A stretch of DNA of 64,000 bases from JAAXXJ01 sp964412455 (lineage in GTDB: Bacteria > Nitrospirota > UBA9217), in the NCBI GenBank assembly GCA_964412455.1, contig CAYPOT010000009.1, positions 1-64,000 of the forward strand, written 5' to 3'. Shown here in pieces: positions 50,800-59,363 of this stretch (position 1 is its first letter; the number at the start of each line of letters is the position of its first letter). The translations under genes and the position numbers were made by a program. The notes beneath the pieces were generated by a model that made no database searches, was not told where the DNA came from, and saw nothing but the letters and a program-made list of their open reading frames with translations.

Positions 50800-51030
50800 G
50801 TATGCCAGGCATGACGCTCTGTACTTCGATACAGGCCGGTCAGGTGTGGCGCCTGACTGGCGACTTGGAGGTGCAAATCCTCTACGGACCTTGATGGGAG
50901 GAACCGTTAGCCGAACAGCAAGGGTGTCCGGGGCGACCCGGAATCTGAAGGAAGCTGTAAGCAAAGTCCCGGCCTGACGAACAGAAATCGCCTATCCGCC
51001 CATTGCACAGCGGACCTTAAAGCTATGCGG
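50800..51030 (+). mobile_element. Group II intron-like 5' remnant
   Basis: The segment contains ggaaccgttagccgaaca, gcaagggtgtccggggcgac, ccggaatctgaaggaagc and cctgacgaacagaaat in the order seen in the 5' RNA domains preceding bacterial group II intron reverse transcriptase genes. No reverse transcriptase or domain V/VI follows, so it is truncated. It begins right after a terminator, a preferred site for some group II introns. A different structured RNA cannot be excluded. Bases 51031-51106 hold nothing clear. Confidence 0.6.
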
Positions 51031-51106
51031 GGGAGGTCATTGACATCCTGCTCGCCGGTCCGTATACTGCTTTCGGAAAGGCGGTATAGCGCGCTGCCGG
51101 TGCCTG

Positions 51107-51664
51107 ATGAAGATCGACAATGACAGGATGCACAAAGTATTCGCAGCTCTTCTATTCATAGCGGGGAGCATGCTCGCCGCCATGGCCGCGCCTGTACCGG
51201 TCTGCCATGCGCAGACATCGGCGTACCGCCTGGTCGGAACGGTCGAGAGCGGGCCGTTCACCGGCGCGGTGCTGGACGACTCCACGGACGGCCAGACCTT
51301 TTACCGGTTGAACGAGAAACTGGCTGACGAATCGCGGATCGTGAAAGTGAAGAGCGATCATGTCGTCCTGAAATGGCCGGACGGCGCAACGACCGAGCTT
51401 TACGTATCACAGGGAAGTGCGGTCAGTGCGGCCGGAGCTGCGCAACCGCGATCAACGCCGGACGTTCGGAACAGAGTGAAGCCTGTTCAGCCGCCATCGG
51501 TCCGTCCGGAGCCGAGCCCGGGCGGCGACGCCTTGGAGGAAAGACGCGCAAGGATAGAGCAAAACCGCAGGGATCTGGATGCCAGGTTTGACAAGCAGAA
51601 AGGCCCGAGACAGGGAAGCAGCAGAAAGAGGAGCCGCTCCTCCGGCACAGACGAGGGGGACTGA
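51107..51664 (+). CDS. GspC HR-domain-like periplasmic protein
   Basis: A 185-residue exported protein. A hydrophobic signal (VFAALLFIAGSMLAAMAA) is followed by one domain, YRLVGTVESGPFTGAVLDD...FYRLNEKLADESRIVKVKSDHVVLKWPDG. It aligns well with the homology region (HR) of the GspC encoded next (HTLIGTVEGDSFAGAVLAD and on). The tail is charged and disordered (RIEQNRRDLDARFDKQKG), with no PDZ domain. It may modulate GspC-GspD contact in the secretion system. The start may be ATG 51107 or ATG 51128. Confidence 0.72.
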   Translation: MKIDNDRMHKVFAALLFIAGSMLAAMAAPVPVCHAQTSAYRLVGTVESGPFTGAVLDDSTDGQTFYRLNEKLADESRIVKVKSDHVVLKWPDGATTELYVSQGSAVSAAGAAQPRSTPDVRNRVKPVQPPSVRPEPSPGGDALEERRARIEQNRRDLDARFDKQKGPRQGSSRKRSRSSGTDEGD

Positions 51665-51725
51665 CGACGCCTTGTGCGGCAAGCAAAAAACACCCGTTTT
51701 TCCATGATGTTCCGCACCAAAAAAA

Positions 51726-51754
51726 TTGACAATGCAGGAGCATGAGAGTATAAT
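51726..51754 (+). promoter_or_regulatory. Perfect consensus sigma-70 promoter of the gsp operon
   Basis: TTGACA at 51726-51731 and TATAAT at 51749-51754, with 17 bases between, just before gspC. It suggests strong constitutive transcription of the secretion operon. Confidence 0.88.
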
Positions 51755-51771
51755 TTTTCAGGTGGCTTATT

Positions 51772-52605
51772 ATGAAGGAAGGCAGCAAACTATACACATT
51801 GGCCCTGCTCGCGCTCCTGACGCTGTCGGCGTACCTGCTTGCCGATACGGTGGACGCCATGATCGGCAGAAGCCTTGACGCGTCCGCGAAGGTTTCGACG
51901 CCGGTCAACCAGGAGCGGGCGGGCATCGAGCCGCGCAAGGAACTATCCGATTATTCTTCGATCCTGGAGCGGGGGCTGTTCGGCGACGGCAAAGGGCCCT
52001 CGAGCGGTCCCGCGGCGGCGGAAACGTACACCACCCATACCCTCATCGGCACGGTCGAGGGCGACAGCTTTGCCGGCGCCGTGCTTGCCGATGCGGCGAA
52101 CCTGCAGGCCTTCTACCGCCGGGGCCAGAAACTGCCCGACGGCGCTCAACTCGTCAAGGTGAACCGCGACCATGTCTCGCTCAAGCGGCCCGACGGCGTG
52201 ATCGTCGAGATCCAGCTCGTCGACGATACGAAGATCGTGAACATTGCGAAGGCGGTCCCGGACAGCGGCGTCAGGAAACTATCCGAGGGCAAGTACGTGG
52301 TCGATCAGCGCGAGGTCGCGTCCAGCACGGAGAACCTGAGCCAGCTCCTGACGCAGGCCCGCGCCCTTCCTTTTATCGAACAGGGAAAGACCGTGGGGTT
52401 CCGCATCAGCGAGATCGTACCCGGCAGCCTTTACGAGAAGATCGGACTGGTGAACGGCGACGTCATCCAGCGGGTGAACTCGCAGGATGTGGACGATCCG
52501 GGCAAATTTTTCCAGATGTATCAGGGGCTGAAGGACGAGAGGCAGGTTTCCATCGATCTGCTCAGGAACGGCCAGCGGCAGACCGTGAACTACGATATCC
52601 GGTAA
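51772..52605 (+). CDS. gspC: Type II secretion protein GspC
   Basis: GspC is the inner-membrane clamp linking the cytoplasmic-side platform to the GspD secretin. The 277-residue protein has one N-terminal transmembrane helix (LYTLALLALLTLSAYLLA), the periplasmic HR domain (about 85-165) and a C-terminal PDZ domain (about 180-277, FRISEIVPGSLYEKIGLVNG). It opens the operon gspCDEFGHIJKLMN. Its HR domain is duplicated in the gene at 51107. Confidence 0.92.
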   Translation: MKEGSKLYTLALLALLTLSAYLLADTVDAMIGRSLDASAKVSTPVNQERAGIEPRKELSDYSSILERGLFGDGKGPSSGPAAAETYTTHTLIGTVEGDSFAGAVLADAANLQAFYRRGQKLPDGAQLVKVNRDHVSLKRPDGVIVEIQLVDDTKIVNIAKAVPDSGVRKLSEGKYVVDQREVASSTENLSQLLTQARALPFIEQGKTVGFRISEIVPGSLYEKIGLVNGDVIQRVNSQDVDDPGKFFQMYQGLKDERQVSIDLLRNGQRQTVNYDIR

Positions 52606-52705
52606 TAACTGCCGAAACGGGGAACAGAACGACCGTTTCTTTCCTGCTCCCCTGCTCCCCGGTCCTGATCTTCCAGCAGTTTCAGTAATTACGGAGGCCC
52701 ATTAC

Positions 52706-54667
52706 GTGAAAATGATCCCGGCCCTGCTCCTCGCAGGGCTTCTTAGCATTAGTGTGACCTACGCGCAGGCCCCCGATCCCCCGGCGGCCGACCAGCAGGA
52801 CCTTCCGAAGATCACCCGGACCAGGGATGATTATATCACGCTGAACTTTTCGAACATCGACATCGCCGCGCTGGTGAAGGTCATGAGCGAATTCACGCGC
52901 AAGAACTTCATTCTCGACGAAAAGGTCGCCGGGAAGGTGACGCTGATGACACCGACCAAGATATCACCGGAGGAGGCTTACCAGATATTTCTCTCGGCGC
53001 TTGAGATCAAGGGTTTCACCGCCGTGGAGGACGGCAGTATCATCCGTATCGTTCCCACTGCCCAGGCCCGGCAGAGCGGCCTCAGGGTGATGCTGGAAGG
53101 TGATATGCAGGGCGAGGGCTACGTCACCAAGATCATCCGCCTGTCCTATGTGAACCCCCAGGAGCTCGTCCGGACGCTTACGCCGCTCATCACCAGGGAC
53201 GGCAACCTCATCGCCTCTCCCTCCACGAATTCGCTCATTATCACCGACTCCGTGTCCGCCATCAGGAAGATCGAGCAGCTGGTCGCCGCCCTGGACGTCC
53301 AGACCCCCACGGGCCAGGGCAAGATCAATGTGTATTACCTCAAACACGCGAGCGCGGAGGACATCTCCAAGGTGATGCAGGCGCTGGTGTCCCGGCTGCC
53401 GGTGCCGCCGCCGGGCGGCGCGGCCCAGCCCGCGGGCCCGGCAACGATCCTGGAGGGCGCGGTCACCATCACCGCGGACAAGCTTACCAACTCGCTTATT
53501 GTCGTCGCCTCGCCCATCGACTACGAGACCATGAAGGACGTTATACAGAAGCTCGATATACGGCGGCGGCAGGTGTACGTCGAGGCCGCCATCGTCGAGA
53601 TGGGGCTCTCCAAATCGCGCGAGCTGGGATTCGAGTTCCAGGCGGCGAACCTCAACAAGCTCGAGGGAAGCAACCAGACCAGCATCATTGGCGGCACGAA
53701 CTTCGGCAATATCGCTACTGCGGCAAGCGGCCCGGTAGGCCTCGCGATGCTGCCCGGATTGAACGTAGGCGCCGTGAAGGGTACCTTCACGTACGATGGC
53801 CGGCAATTCCTGAACATCGGCGCGCTGCTGCACGCTCTCCAGTCCGACGGTGATGTGAACGTGCTGTCCACGCCCAACATCCTGACGAGCGACAACCAGA
53901 AGGCAGAGATCATGGTGGGCGAGAACGTGCCGTTCAAGACCGGCCAGTCCCAGAACGCGGCGACAGGCGGCAGTTCGATCCTGACCACCATCGAGCGGAA
54001 GGACGTGGGCATCAGCCTCAAGATCACGCCCCAGATCACCTCCGAGGACAACGTGCGGCTCGAGATATACCAGGAGATATCGAACGTGGTCGAGAGCGCG
54101 ACGCCTAACGCCGACGGCCCCACCACGAGCAAGCGCTCGGCGAGCACCACGGTGGTGATCAAGGACCGTGAGACCATGATCATCGGCGGACTGATCCGCG
54201 ACAACGTGACCACATCGGAGCGCAAGGTGCCGTTCCTGGGAGACATCCCTCTTCTCGGCTGGCTCTTCAAGTATAAGAGCACCAGGGTCGAGAAGGTCAA
54301 TCTCATGATCTTCATCACGCCCTACATCATCAAAAACGAACAGGATGCCGCCGAGATCACGCGCCGGCAGAACGCGACACAGGAGGACTTCCGGAAGGAC
54401 CAGCGCTTCGAGAAGAAGGGCATGGAGCCGGTCATGCCTGCACCTGATAAGCAGGACAGGGAAAAGAAGGATGCCGAAAAGAAGGCCCTCGTGACGCCGC
54501 CGGCGGCGGAACAACCGGTCGCTGTTGAAAGTGCGCCTGTCCCTGCGCCGAAAGCGGCGGAGGCCGGGAAAGAGGAGCCCGCCGCGACATCTGCTTCCCC
54601 CGCTTCTGCGGAACAGCCGGCAGCGCCTGCCGGGAATATCCCTGTCCCTGCCGAGGGCGCGCGGTGA
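52706..54667 (+). CDS. gspD: Type II secretion secretin GspD
   Basis: GspD forms the outer-membrane channel. The 653-residue protein has a signal peptide ending in YAQA, N0-N3 domains (VTLMTPTKISPEEAYQIFL; YLKHASAEDISKVMQALV), and the secretin core with VPFLGDIPLLGWLF and KVNLMIFITPYII (about 505-550). A Pro/Ala/Glu-rich tail follows from about 575, longer than in typical GspD and without an obvious S-domain. GTG at 52706 is preceded by ggaggccc. It overlaps gspE by four bases. Confidence 0.95.
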   Translation: MKMIPALLLAGLLSISVTYAQAPDPPAADQQDLPKITRTRDDYITLNFSNIDIAALVKVMSEFTRKNFILDEKVAGKVTLMTPTKISPEEAYQIFLSALEIKGFTAVEDGSIIRIVPTAQARQSGLRVMLEGDMQGEGYVTKIIRLSYVNPQELVRTLTPLITRDGNLIASPSTNSLIITDSVSAIRKIEQLVAALDVQTPTGQGKINVYYLKHASAEDISKVMQALVSRLPVPPPGGAAQPAGPATILEGAVTITADKLTNSLIVVASPIDYETMKDVIQKLDIRRRQVYVEAAIVEMGLSKSRELGFEFQAANLNKLEGSNQTSIIGGTNFGNIATAASGPVGLAMLPGLNVGAVKGTFTYDGRQFLNIGALLHALQSDGDVNVLSTPNILTSDNQKAEIMVGENVPFKTGQSQNAATGGSSILTTIERKDVGISLKITPQITSEDNVRLEIYQEISNVVESATPNADGPTTSKRSASTTVVIKDRETMIIGGLIRDNVTTSERKVPFLGDIPLLGWLFKYKSTRVEKVNLMIFITPYIIKNEQDAAEITRRQNATQEDFRKDQRFEKKGMEPVMPAPDKQDREKKDAEKKALVTPPAAEQPVAVESAPVPAPKAAEAGKEEPAATSASPASAEQPAAPAGNIPVPAEGAR

Positions 54668-56352
54668 GACGCCTGCTCGGCGAGATACTCGTTGAGTCAG
54701 GACTTTCCCCCGAACGGCTCAATAAGACCCTTGAACTCCAGAAAAAACGGGGTGGCCGCATCGGCACGCTCCTCATGCGGCTGAACTTCGCCACCGAGGC
54801 CGAGGTGCTCACGGCCCTGGGCGCCCAGCTCGGCCTTCCCTTCCAGCCAACGATCGGCGAGCTCGACCGCGAGCTTGCTCTCAAACTTCCCATCACCTAC
54901 GCCAAGAAAGCCGTTGTCATTCCCCTTCGCCGGGAGGACGGGACCGTCCTCGCCGCGACGGCGGAGCCGCTCCTCCTGTCCACGGTGGACGACCTTGCCG
55001 TGCTGTTCGCTTCGCCTGTCGAACTTTGCCTCGCTCCGTCCGATGCGATCCTTGACAATCTGAACCGGCTGCACAGCGAGGGGCTGAACAAGGCCGAGGA
55101 CACGGCGCAGGAAATGGAGGAGGAAGACCTGTCGTTCCTGGCCGCGGAGCTCGAAGAGCCTACGGACCTTCTTGAGGCGACCGACGACGCGCCGATCATC
55201 CGGCTCGTGAACTCGCTCCTGTCCCAGGCCATTCGCGAGCGGGCCAGTGATATTCACATCGAACCGTTCGAGAAGGAGGTCGTGGCGCGGTTCCGCATCG
55301 ACGGCATCCTGTACAACATCCTGACCATCCAGAAGCGCTTCCAGGTCAGCATCGCCTCGCGCGTCAAGATCATGTCGGGGCTGAATATCGCCGAGAAACG
55401 GCTGCCCCAGGACGGCGGCATGCGGATCAAGATCGGCGGCAAGGACGTGGACATCCGCGTTTCCATCGTGCCCACGGCCTTCGGCGAGCGCATCGTGCTG
55501 CGCCTCCTGTATCGGGAAAGCGCGCTCCTGCCGCTGGACCAGATCGGTTTCACCGGCGAGACCCTCCGGCGGTTCGAAGAGTTCATCACCAAGCCGCACG
55601 GCATCATCCTCGTCACCGGTCCGACCGGCAGCGGCAAGACCACGACGCTCTATGGCGCGCTCTCCAAGATCAACTCGCCGGACAAGAACATCATCACCAT
55701 TGAAGATCCCGTGGAATACCAGCTCAAGGGCATCGGCCAGATCCAGGTGAACGCCAAGATCCAGCTGACCTTCGCCGCCGGCCTCCGGTCCGTGCTGCGC
55801 CAGGACCCGGACGTGATCCTCGTGGGCGAGATACGGGACTCCGAGACCGCCGAGATCGCGATCCAGGCGGCGCTCACCGGTCACCTCGTCTTCTCCACGC
55901 TCCACACGAACGACGCGGCCGGGTCCATAACGCGCCTCCTGGACATGAAGGTCGAACCGTTCCTTATTTCCTCATCGGTCATGGCCATTCTGGCCCAGCG
56001 GCTGGTGCGCGTGCTCTGTACGCAATGCCGCGAGATCTATGAGCTGACGCCGCTGGAGATGAAGGAGCTCGAGGTCGTCCCGACCGGCCAGAACCCCATG
56101 GCGTACCGCGCCAAGGGATGTCCGGTGTGCTTTCAGACCGGGTATCTGGGACGGTCCGCCATATATGAACTGCTGGAGATCGACGACGAGGTCCGCCAGC
56201 TCATCATGAAGAACGCCGACGCGTCGACGATCAAGGCCCTGGCGGTGAAGAAGGGGATGACGACCCTCCGCCAGGACGGCGCCGACAAGGTGCTGAAAGG
56301 CATCACGTCGGTGGACGAGGTCGTGCGGGTGACGCAGAAAGAAACGCAATAA
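54664..56352 (+). CDS. gspE: Type II secretion ATPase GspE
   Basis: The cytoplasmic ATPase driving pseudopilus assembly, 562 residues. An N-terminal MshEN/T2SSE_N domain (GEILVESGLSPERLNKTLE) is followed by RASDIHIEPF, Walker A GPTGSGKTTTLYGAL (about 318-332), IEDPVEYQ, Walker B VILVGEIRD, and a zinc motif CTQC...CPVC before TGYLGRSAIYELLEID. GTG at 54664 overlaps the gspD stop. It is a paralogue of the ATPase at 21832. Confidence 0.96.
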   Translation: MRRLLGEILVESGLSPERLNKTLELQKKRGGRIGTLLMRLNFATEAEVLTALGAQLGLPFQPTIGELDRELALKLPITYAKKAVVIPLRREDGTVLAATAEPLLLSTVDDLAVLFASPVELCLAPSDAILDNLNRLHSEGLNKAEDTAQEMEEEDLSFLAAELEEPTDLLEATDDAPIIRLVNSLLSQAIRERASDIHIEPFEKEVVARFRIDGILYNILTIQKRFQVSIASRVKIMSGLNIAEKRLPQDGGMRIKIGGKDVDIRVSIVPTAFGERIVLRLLYRESALLPLDQIGFTGETLRRFEEFITKPHGIILVTGPTGSGKTTTLYGALSKINSPDKNIITIEDPVEYQLKGIGQIQVNAKIQLTFAAGLRSVLRQDPDVILVGEIRDSETAEIAIQAALTGHLVFSTLHTNDAAGSITRLLDMKVEPFLISSSVMAILAQRLVRVLCTQCREIYELTPLEMKELEVVPTGQNPMAYRAKGCPVCFQTGYLGRSAIYELLEIDDEVRQLIMKNADASTIKALAVKKGMTTLRQDGADKVLKGITSVDEVVRVTQKETQ

Positions 56353-56355
56353 TAA

Positions 56356-56480
56356 GCGCCAAATGACAAGAATCAAATCACAAATAAATTTCAATTTTCA
56401 AACGCCAAATTCCAACCGTTTGGGATATTGATATTTGAATTTTGGAGCTTATTTGAGATTTGCTATTTGTAATTTGGAGC
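56356..56480. repeat. AT-rich inverted repeat, family C copy 2
   Basis: Words such as gaatcaaatcacaaataaat, tatttgaattttggagc and ttgtaatttggagcttg, with inverted relations between the two halves, like 9228-9336. It sits between gspE and gspF without breaking either. Confidence 0.7.
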
Positions 56481-56492
56481 TTGTACCAATCC

Positions 56493-57710
56493 ATGCCCAT
56501 CTACGAATACAAAGGCGTCAACGCAATCGGCAAGAGCATCTCCGGCGTCCTGGACGGCGAGAGCCTGAAGACCGTGAAGGCGAAGCTCAGGAAGGACGGC
56601 ATCGTCGTTCTTGAGGTCCGTGAGGGCAGCGCGGTGCGGGCGGCGCGCTCACGGGAGTTCCACTTCGGCGGGGGAAGGGTCAAGGCCGGTGACCTCGCCA
56701 ATGCCACGCGCCAGCTTGCCACGCTCCTTTCGGCCGGCCTCCCGCTCATGGAGGCGCTGAACGTGCTTGTGGACCAGGAGGAGGGCCAGGCGCTCAAAGG
56801 AGCGCTCGCGTCGGTGCGCGATTCGGTGCGCGGCGGATCCTCCCTCGCCGACGCCCTCAAGACGAACGCAAAGGTCTTCTCCCCGCTCTATGGGAACATG
56901 GTGACGGCCGGCGAGGCGAGCGGGACCCTCGAGATCACGCTGGACCGGCTCGCCGATTTTCTCGAGGAGCAGGTCCGTTTCCAGGGCAGGCTCACGGCGG
57001 CGCTGGCGTATCCCGCGCTCATGACCGTCATCGGCATCGGCGTTCTGTTCTTCCTGTTCAGCTTTGTCCTGCCCCGGGTCGTCGGGATGTTCGAGGATAT
57101 GCGGCAGCAGCTCCCGTTCATTACCGTGGTCCTTCTGGCGGTGGTGCGGGTCCTGTCGGGATTCTGGTGGCTGATCCTGCTTACGGTGGGTGGCGCGGGT
57201 TGGTACGTGCAGCGGTATTTCAGCACGGCCGCGGGCAAGGTGAACCTGGACGGTTGGCTGCTACGCATGCCGGTGTTCGGGACGCTCATCCGGATGATCG
57301 CCGTGTCGCGGTTCACCCGGACCCTGGGGACGCTGCTGCAGAGCGGGGTGCCGACGCTCACGGCGCTGGACATCGTGCAGAACGTCATCGGGAACACGGT
57401 GCTTGCCGAGGCGGTCCGGAAGGCGCGCGAGAACGTGCGCGAGGGCGAATCCATCGCCGATCCCCTGCGGCGGAGCCGCCTCTTCCCGCCCGTGGTGGTC
57501 CAGATGATCTCGGTCGGTGAAAAGAGCGGCGAACTGGAAAAAATGCTCCTTAAAGTGTCGGATTCCTTCGACCGGACCGTGGAGTCGCGCATCGCCGCAC
57601 TGATGTCCCTCGTGGAACCGGCGATCATCCTGGTGATGGGGCTCATTATCGGATTCATCGTCATCGCCATCCTGCTGCCGATCCTGCAGATGAGCTCGGC
57701 GGTGAGATAA
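56493..57710 (+). CDS. gspF: Type II secretion inner-membrane protein GspF
   Basis: The platform membrane protein of the system, 405 residues with two T2SSF domains (about 70-195 and 275-395) and three transmembrane helices. It begins MPIYEYKGVNAIGKSISG and has LATLLSAGLPLMEALNVL and LGTLLQSGVPTLTALDIV. The ATG at 56493 is the family start; the longer frame translates repeat family C. Confidence 0.96.
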   Translation: MPIYEYKGVNAIGKSISGVLDGESLKTVKAKLRKDGIVVLEVREGSAVRAARSREFHFGGGRVKAGDLANATRQLATLLSAGLPLMEALNVLVDQEEGQALKGALASVRDSVRGGSSLADALKTNAKVFSPLYGNMVTAGEASGTLEITLDRLADFLEEQVRFQGRLTAALAYPALMTVIGIGVLFFLFSFVLPRVVGMFEDMRQQLPFITVVLLAVVRVLSGFWWLILLTVGGAGWYVQRYFSTAAGKVNLDGWLLRMPVFGTLIRMIAVSRFTRTLGTLLQSGVPTLTALDIVQNVIGNTVLAEAVRKARENVREGESIADPLRRSRLFPPVVVQMISVGEKSGELEKMLLKVSDSFDRTVESRIAALMSLVEPAIILVMGLIIGFIVIAILLPILQMSSAVR

Positions 57711-57764
57711 GTCGATTGCGGATTGCGGAGTGCGGAACGAGAACAGCCGATCCTGCGGTAAACC

Positions 57765-57822
57765 GTAGGGGCAACCCCATGTGGTTGCCCCCGGGCGGGC
57801 GGCCACGCAGGACCGCCCCTAC
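57765..57822. repeat. Interspersed hairpin repeat, family A copy 4
   Basis: gtaggggcaaccccatgtgg with the right arm ggccacgcaggaccgcccct. It lies between gspF and gspG, preceded by gattgcggattgcgg words of family F (57713-57735). Confidence 0.85.
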
Positions 57823-57878
57823 GAATAGGGTTTCACCCGTGTCCATCTGTCGTTACTAAGGTTGTCAGGAGGTTCTTC

Positions 57879-58313
57879 ATGAAAAACCAGAAAGGTTTCA
57901 CCCTCATCGAGATCATGGTCGTGGTGATCATTCTCGGGCTCCTGGCGGGTCTCGTCCTGCCGAAGATCCTCGGCCGCGAGGAAGAGGCGCGTGTCAGCTC
58001 TGCCAGGCTGCAGATCAAGTCCCTGGAGAACGCCCTCGACGGGTACAAGCTGGACAATGGTTTCTATCCGACGACGGACCAGGGGCTCGAGGCGCTCATC
58101 AAAAAACCGGAGGCCGGCCGAATTCCGAACAAGTGGCGCGAGGGAGGATACCTGAAGCCGGCGCGCATTCCCAAGGACCCCTGGGGCATTGACTTCCACT
58201 ACTATTCCCCCGGCAACGAGAACCGTGAGTACGAGATCATTTCGTACGGTCCCGACGGCGAGCCGGGCGGCGAGGGCAAGAGCGCCGATGTTGAGAGCTG
58301 GAAGATAGAATAA
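57879..58313 (+). CDS. gspG: Major pseudopilin GspG
   Basis: The main pseudopilus subunit, 144 residues. The short prepilin leader MKNQKG is cut before FTLIEIMVVVIILG, with Glu5 of the mature protein present. The C-terminal calcium-binding region is typical (TTDQGLEALIKKP, KDPWGIDFHYYSPG, SYGPDGEPGGEGKSAD). It has an aggagg ribosome binding site. Unlike the minor pseudopilins after it, its leader is short and free of repeat sequence. Confidence 0.97.
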   Translation: MKNQKGFTLIEIMVVVIILGLLAGLVLPKILGREEEARVSSARLQIKSLENALDGYKLDNGFYPTTDQGLEALIKKPEAGRIPNKWREGGYLKPARIPKDPWGIDFHYYSPGNENREYEIISYGPDGEPGGEGKSADVESWKIE

Positions 58314-58317
58314 AGAA

Positions 58318-58935
58318 ATGGGGATTGCGGATGGTTCGACGGGGCTCACCATCATGAGTGTGTCGACTGATTGCGGATTGCGGAATGCCCCCTCACCCTG
58401 CCCTCTCCCCTCAGGGGAGAGGATTAAGGTGAGGGGTGGTGTTTCTTCCGGCTTCACGCTCATCGAGCTGGCGATGGTGATCGTGGTGCTGGGTGTCATG
58501 ATCTCGCTCGTGATCCCGACCCTGGGCGAGATGACCGGGGCGAACCTGAAACGGAGCGCCCGGCACCTGACCGGCATGATCCGTTTCCTGCGGGACGAGG
58601 CCGAGGCGAAAAAAACCGTGTACCGGCTCCGGTTCGATGTCACCGGCGGACACTACTGGGCCGAGACCCTGACCGTGACCTCTGACCGGACCGCCGAGTT
58701 CAAACGGCTGTCGTCGGCCATTTCCACAGAAGGGAGCCTTTCGGGCAATACCACGTTCAAGGACGTCAAAGCCGGGAGCCATCCAGACGACCCGTATATC
58801 CTGTTCACCCCCGACGGCTGGGTGGAGAAGACCTTCATCCACCTGCGGGACGGCAATGGGAAGGATTTCACACTCCTCGTCCAGCCGCTCACCGGAGAAA
58901 CCGAGCTCCGCGAGGGAGAGGTGGAGGAGAGATGA
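58318..58935 (+). CDS. gspH: Minor pseudopilin GspH with repeat-derived leader
   Basis: A minor pseudopilin with the prepilin site SSG before FTLIELAMVIVVLGV and a GspH C-terminal domain. From ATG 58318, four bases after the gspG stop, the leader would be 44 residues. It includes a stretch (PSPCPLPSGERIKVRGG) translated from repeat family B. Other in-frame starts are ATG 58354 and GTG 58429, the last being inside the repeat. The mature part is about 160 residues, normal for GspH. Confidence 0.85.
   Translation: MGIADGSTGLTIMSVSTDCGLRNAPSPCPLPSGERIKVRGGVSSGFTLIELAMVIVVLGVMISLVIPTLGEMTGANLKRSARHLTGMIRFLRDEAEAKKTVYRLRFDVTGGHYWAETLTVTSDRTAEFKRLSSAISTEGSLSGNTTFKDVKAGSHPDDPYILFTPDGWVEKTFIHLRDGNGKDFTLLVQPLTGETELREGEVEER
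58388..58438. repeat. Repeat family B short copy inside gspH leader
   Basis: ccctcaccctgccctctccc paired with gggagaggattaaggtgag. It is read in frame through the GspH leader. It is preceded by gattgcggattgcgg words of family F. Confidence 0.8.
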
Positions 58936-59363
58936 GGCATTGCGGATTGCGAATTGCGGATTGCGAATTGCAAAAGACGGATTTAAATCCACAATCCGCA
59001 ATTCGCAATCCGCAATTAAATGGTTTTACCCTCCTTGAAGTGATGCTGGCGGTGGCGATCTTGTCCCTCGTGGTCGTTTCGCTGATGGGACTGAGCAGCC
59101 GAAGCACGCAGGATGTGATGCTTGCCGAACACATCACGACGGCGACGCTTCTGGCGAAGCGGGTCATGACCGAGACGCTCTTGATCCGCATCCAGCTTCC
59201 CCGGGAGGATGAGGGCGAGTTCGAAGAGGAGGAGTTCGGGGACTATGCCTGGAAGATGATCGTCGCTCCCACACCGGTGCCGCTTATCATGGAGGTGCGG
59301 GTGGCGGTCCTCTGGAAGGAAGGGGAGCGGGAAGAGAAAGTTGAGCTGGTGAGCTATGAATAG
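58932..59363 (+). CDS. gspI: Minor pseudopilin GspI with repeat-derived leader
   Basis: The start overlaps the gspH stop (ATGA). The protein has a prepilin site NG before FTLLEVMLAVAILSLVVVS, then a GspI-type domain; total 143 residues. The 31-residue leader (beginning MRHCGLRIADCELQKTDL) is almost entirely the translation of the family F inverted repeat at 58937-59018, and prepilin peptidase would remove it. A normal GspI leader is about 6-10 residues. Confidence 0.88.
   Translation: MRHCGLRIADCELQKTDLNPQSAIRNPQLNGFTLLEVMLAVAILSLVVVSLMGLSSRSTQDVMLAEHITTATLLAKRVMTETLLIRIQLPREDEGEFEEEEFGDYAWKMIVAPTPVPLIMEVRVAVLWKEGEREEKVELVSYE
58937..59018. repeat. Family F inverted repeat inside gspI leader
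   Basis: Left arm words gcattgcggattgcgaattg are inverted on the right as caattcgcaatccgcaatt. The long hairpin spans the start of gspI and is fully translated. Similar words occur at 57713-57735, 58322-58385, 59430-59462 and 60060-60076. Confidence 0.85.

Noticed and set aside
52964..54514. 516-codon minus-strand frame opposite gspD
   Set aside because: Antisense shadow of the secretin gene.
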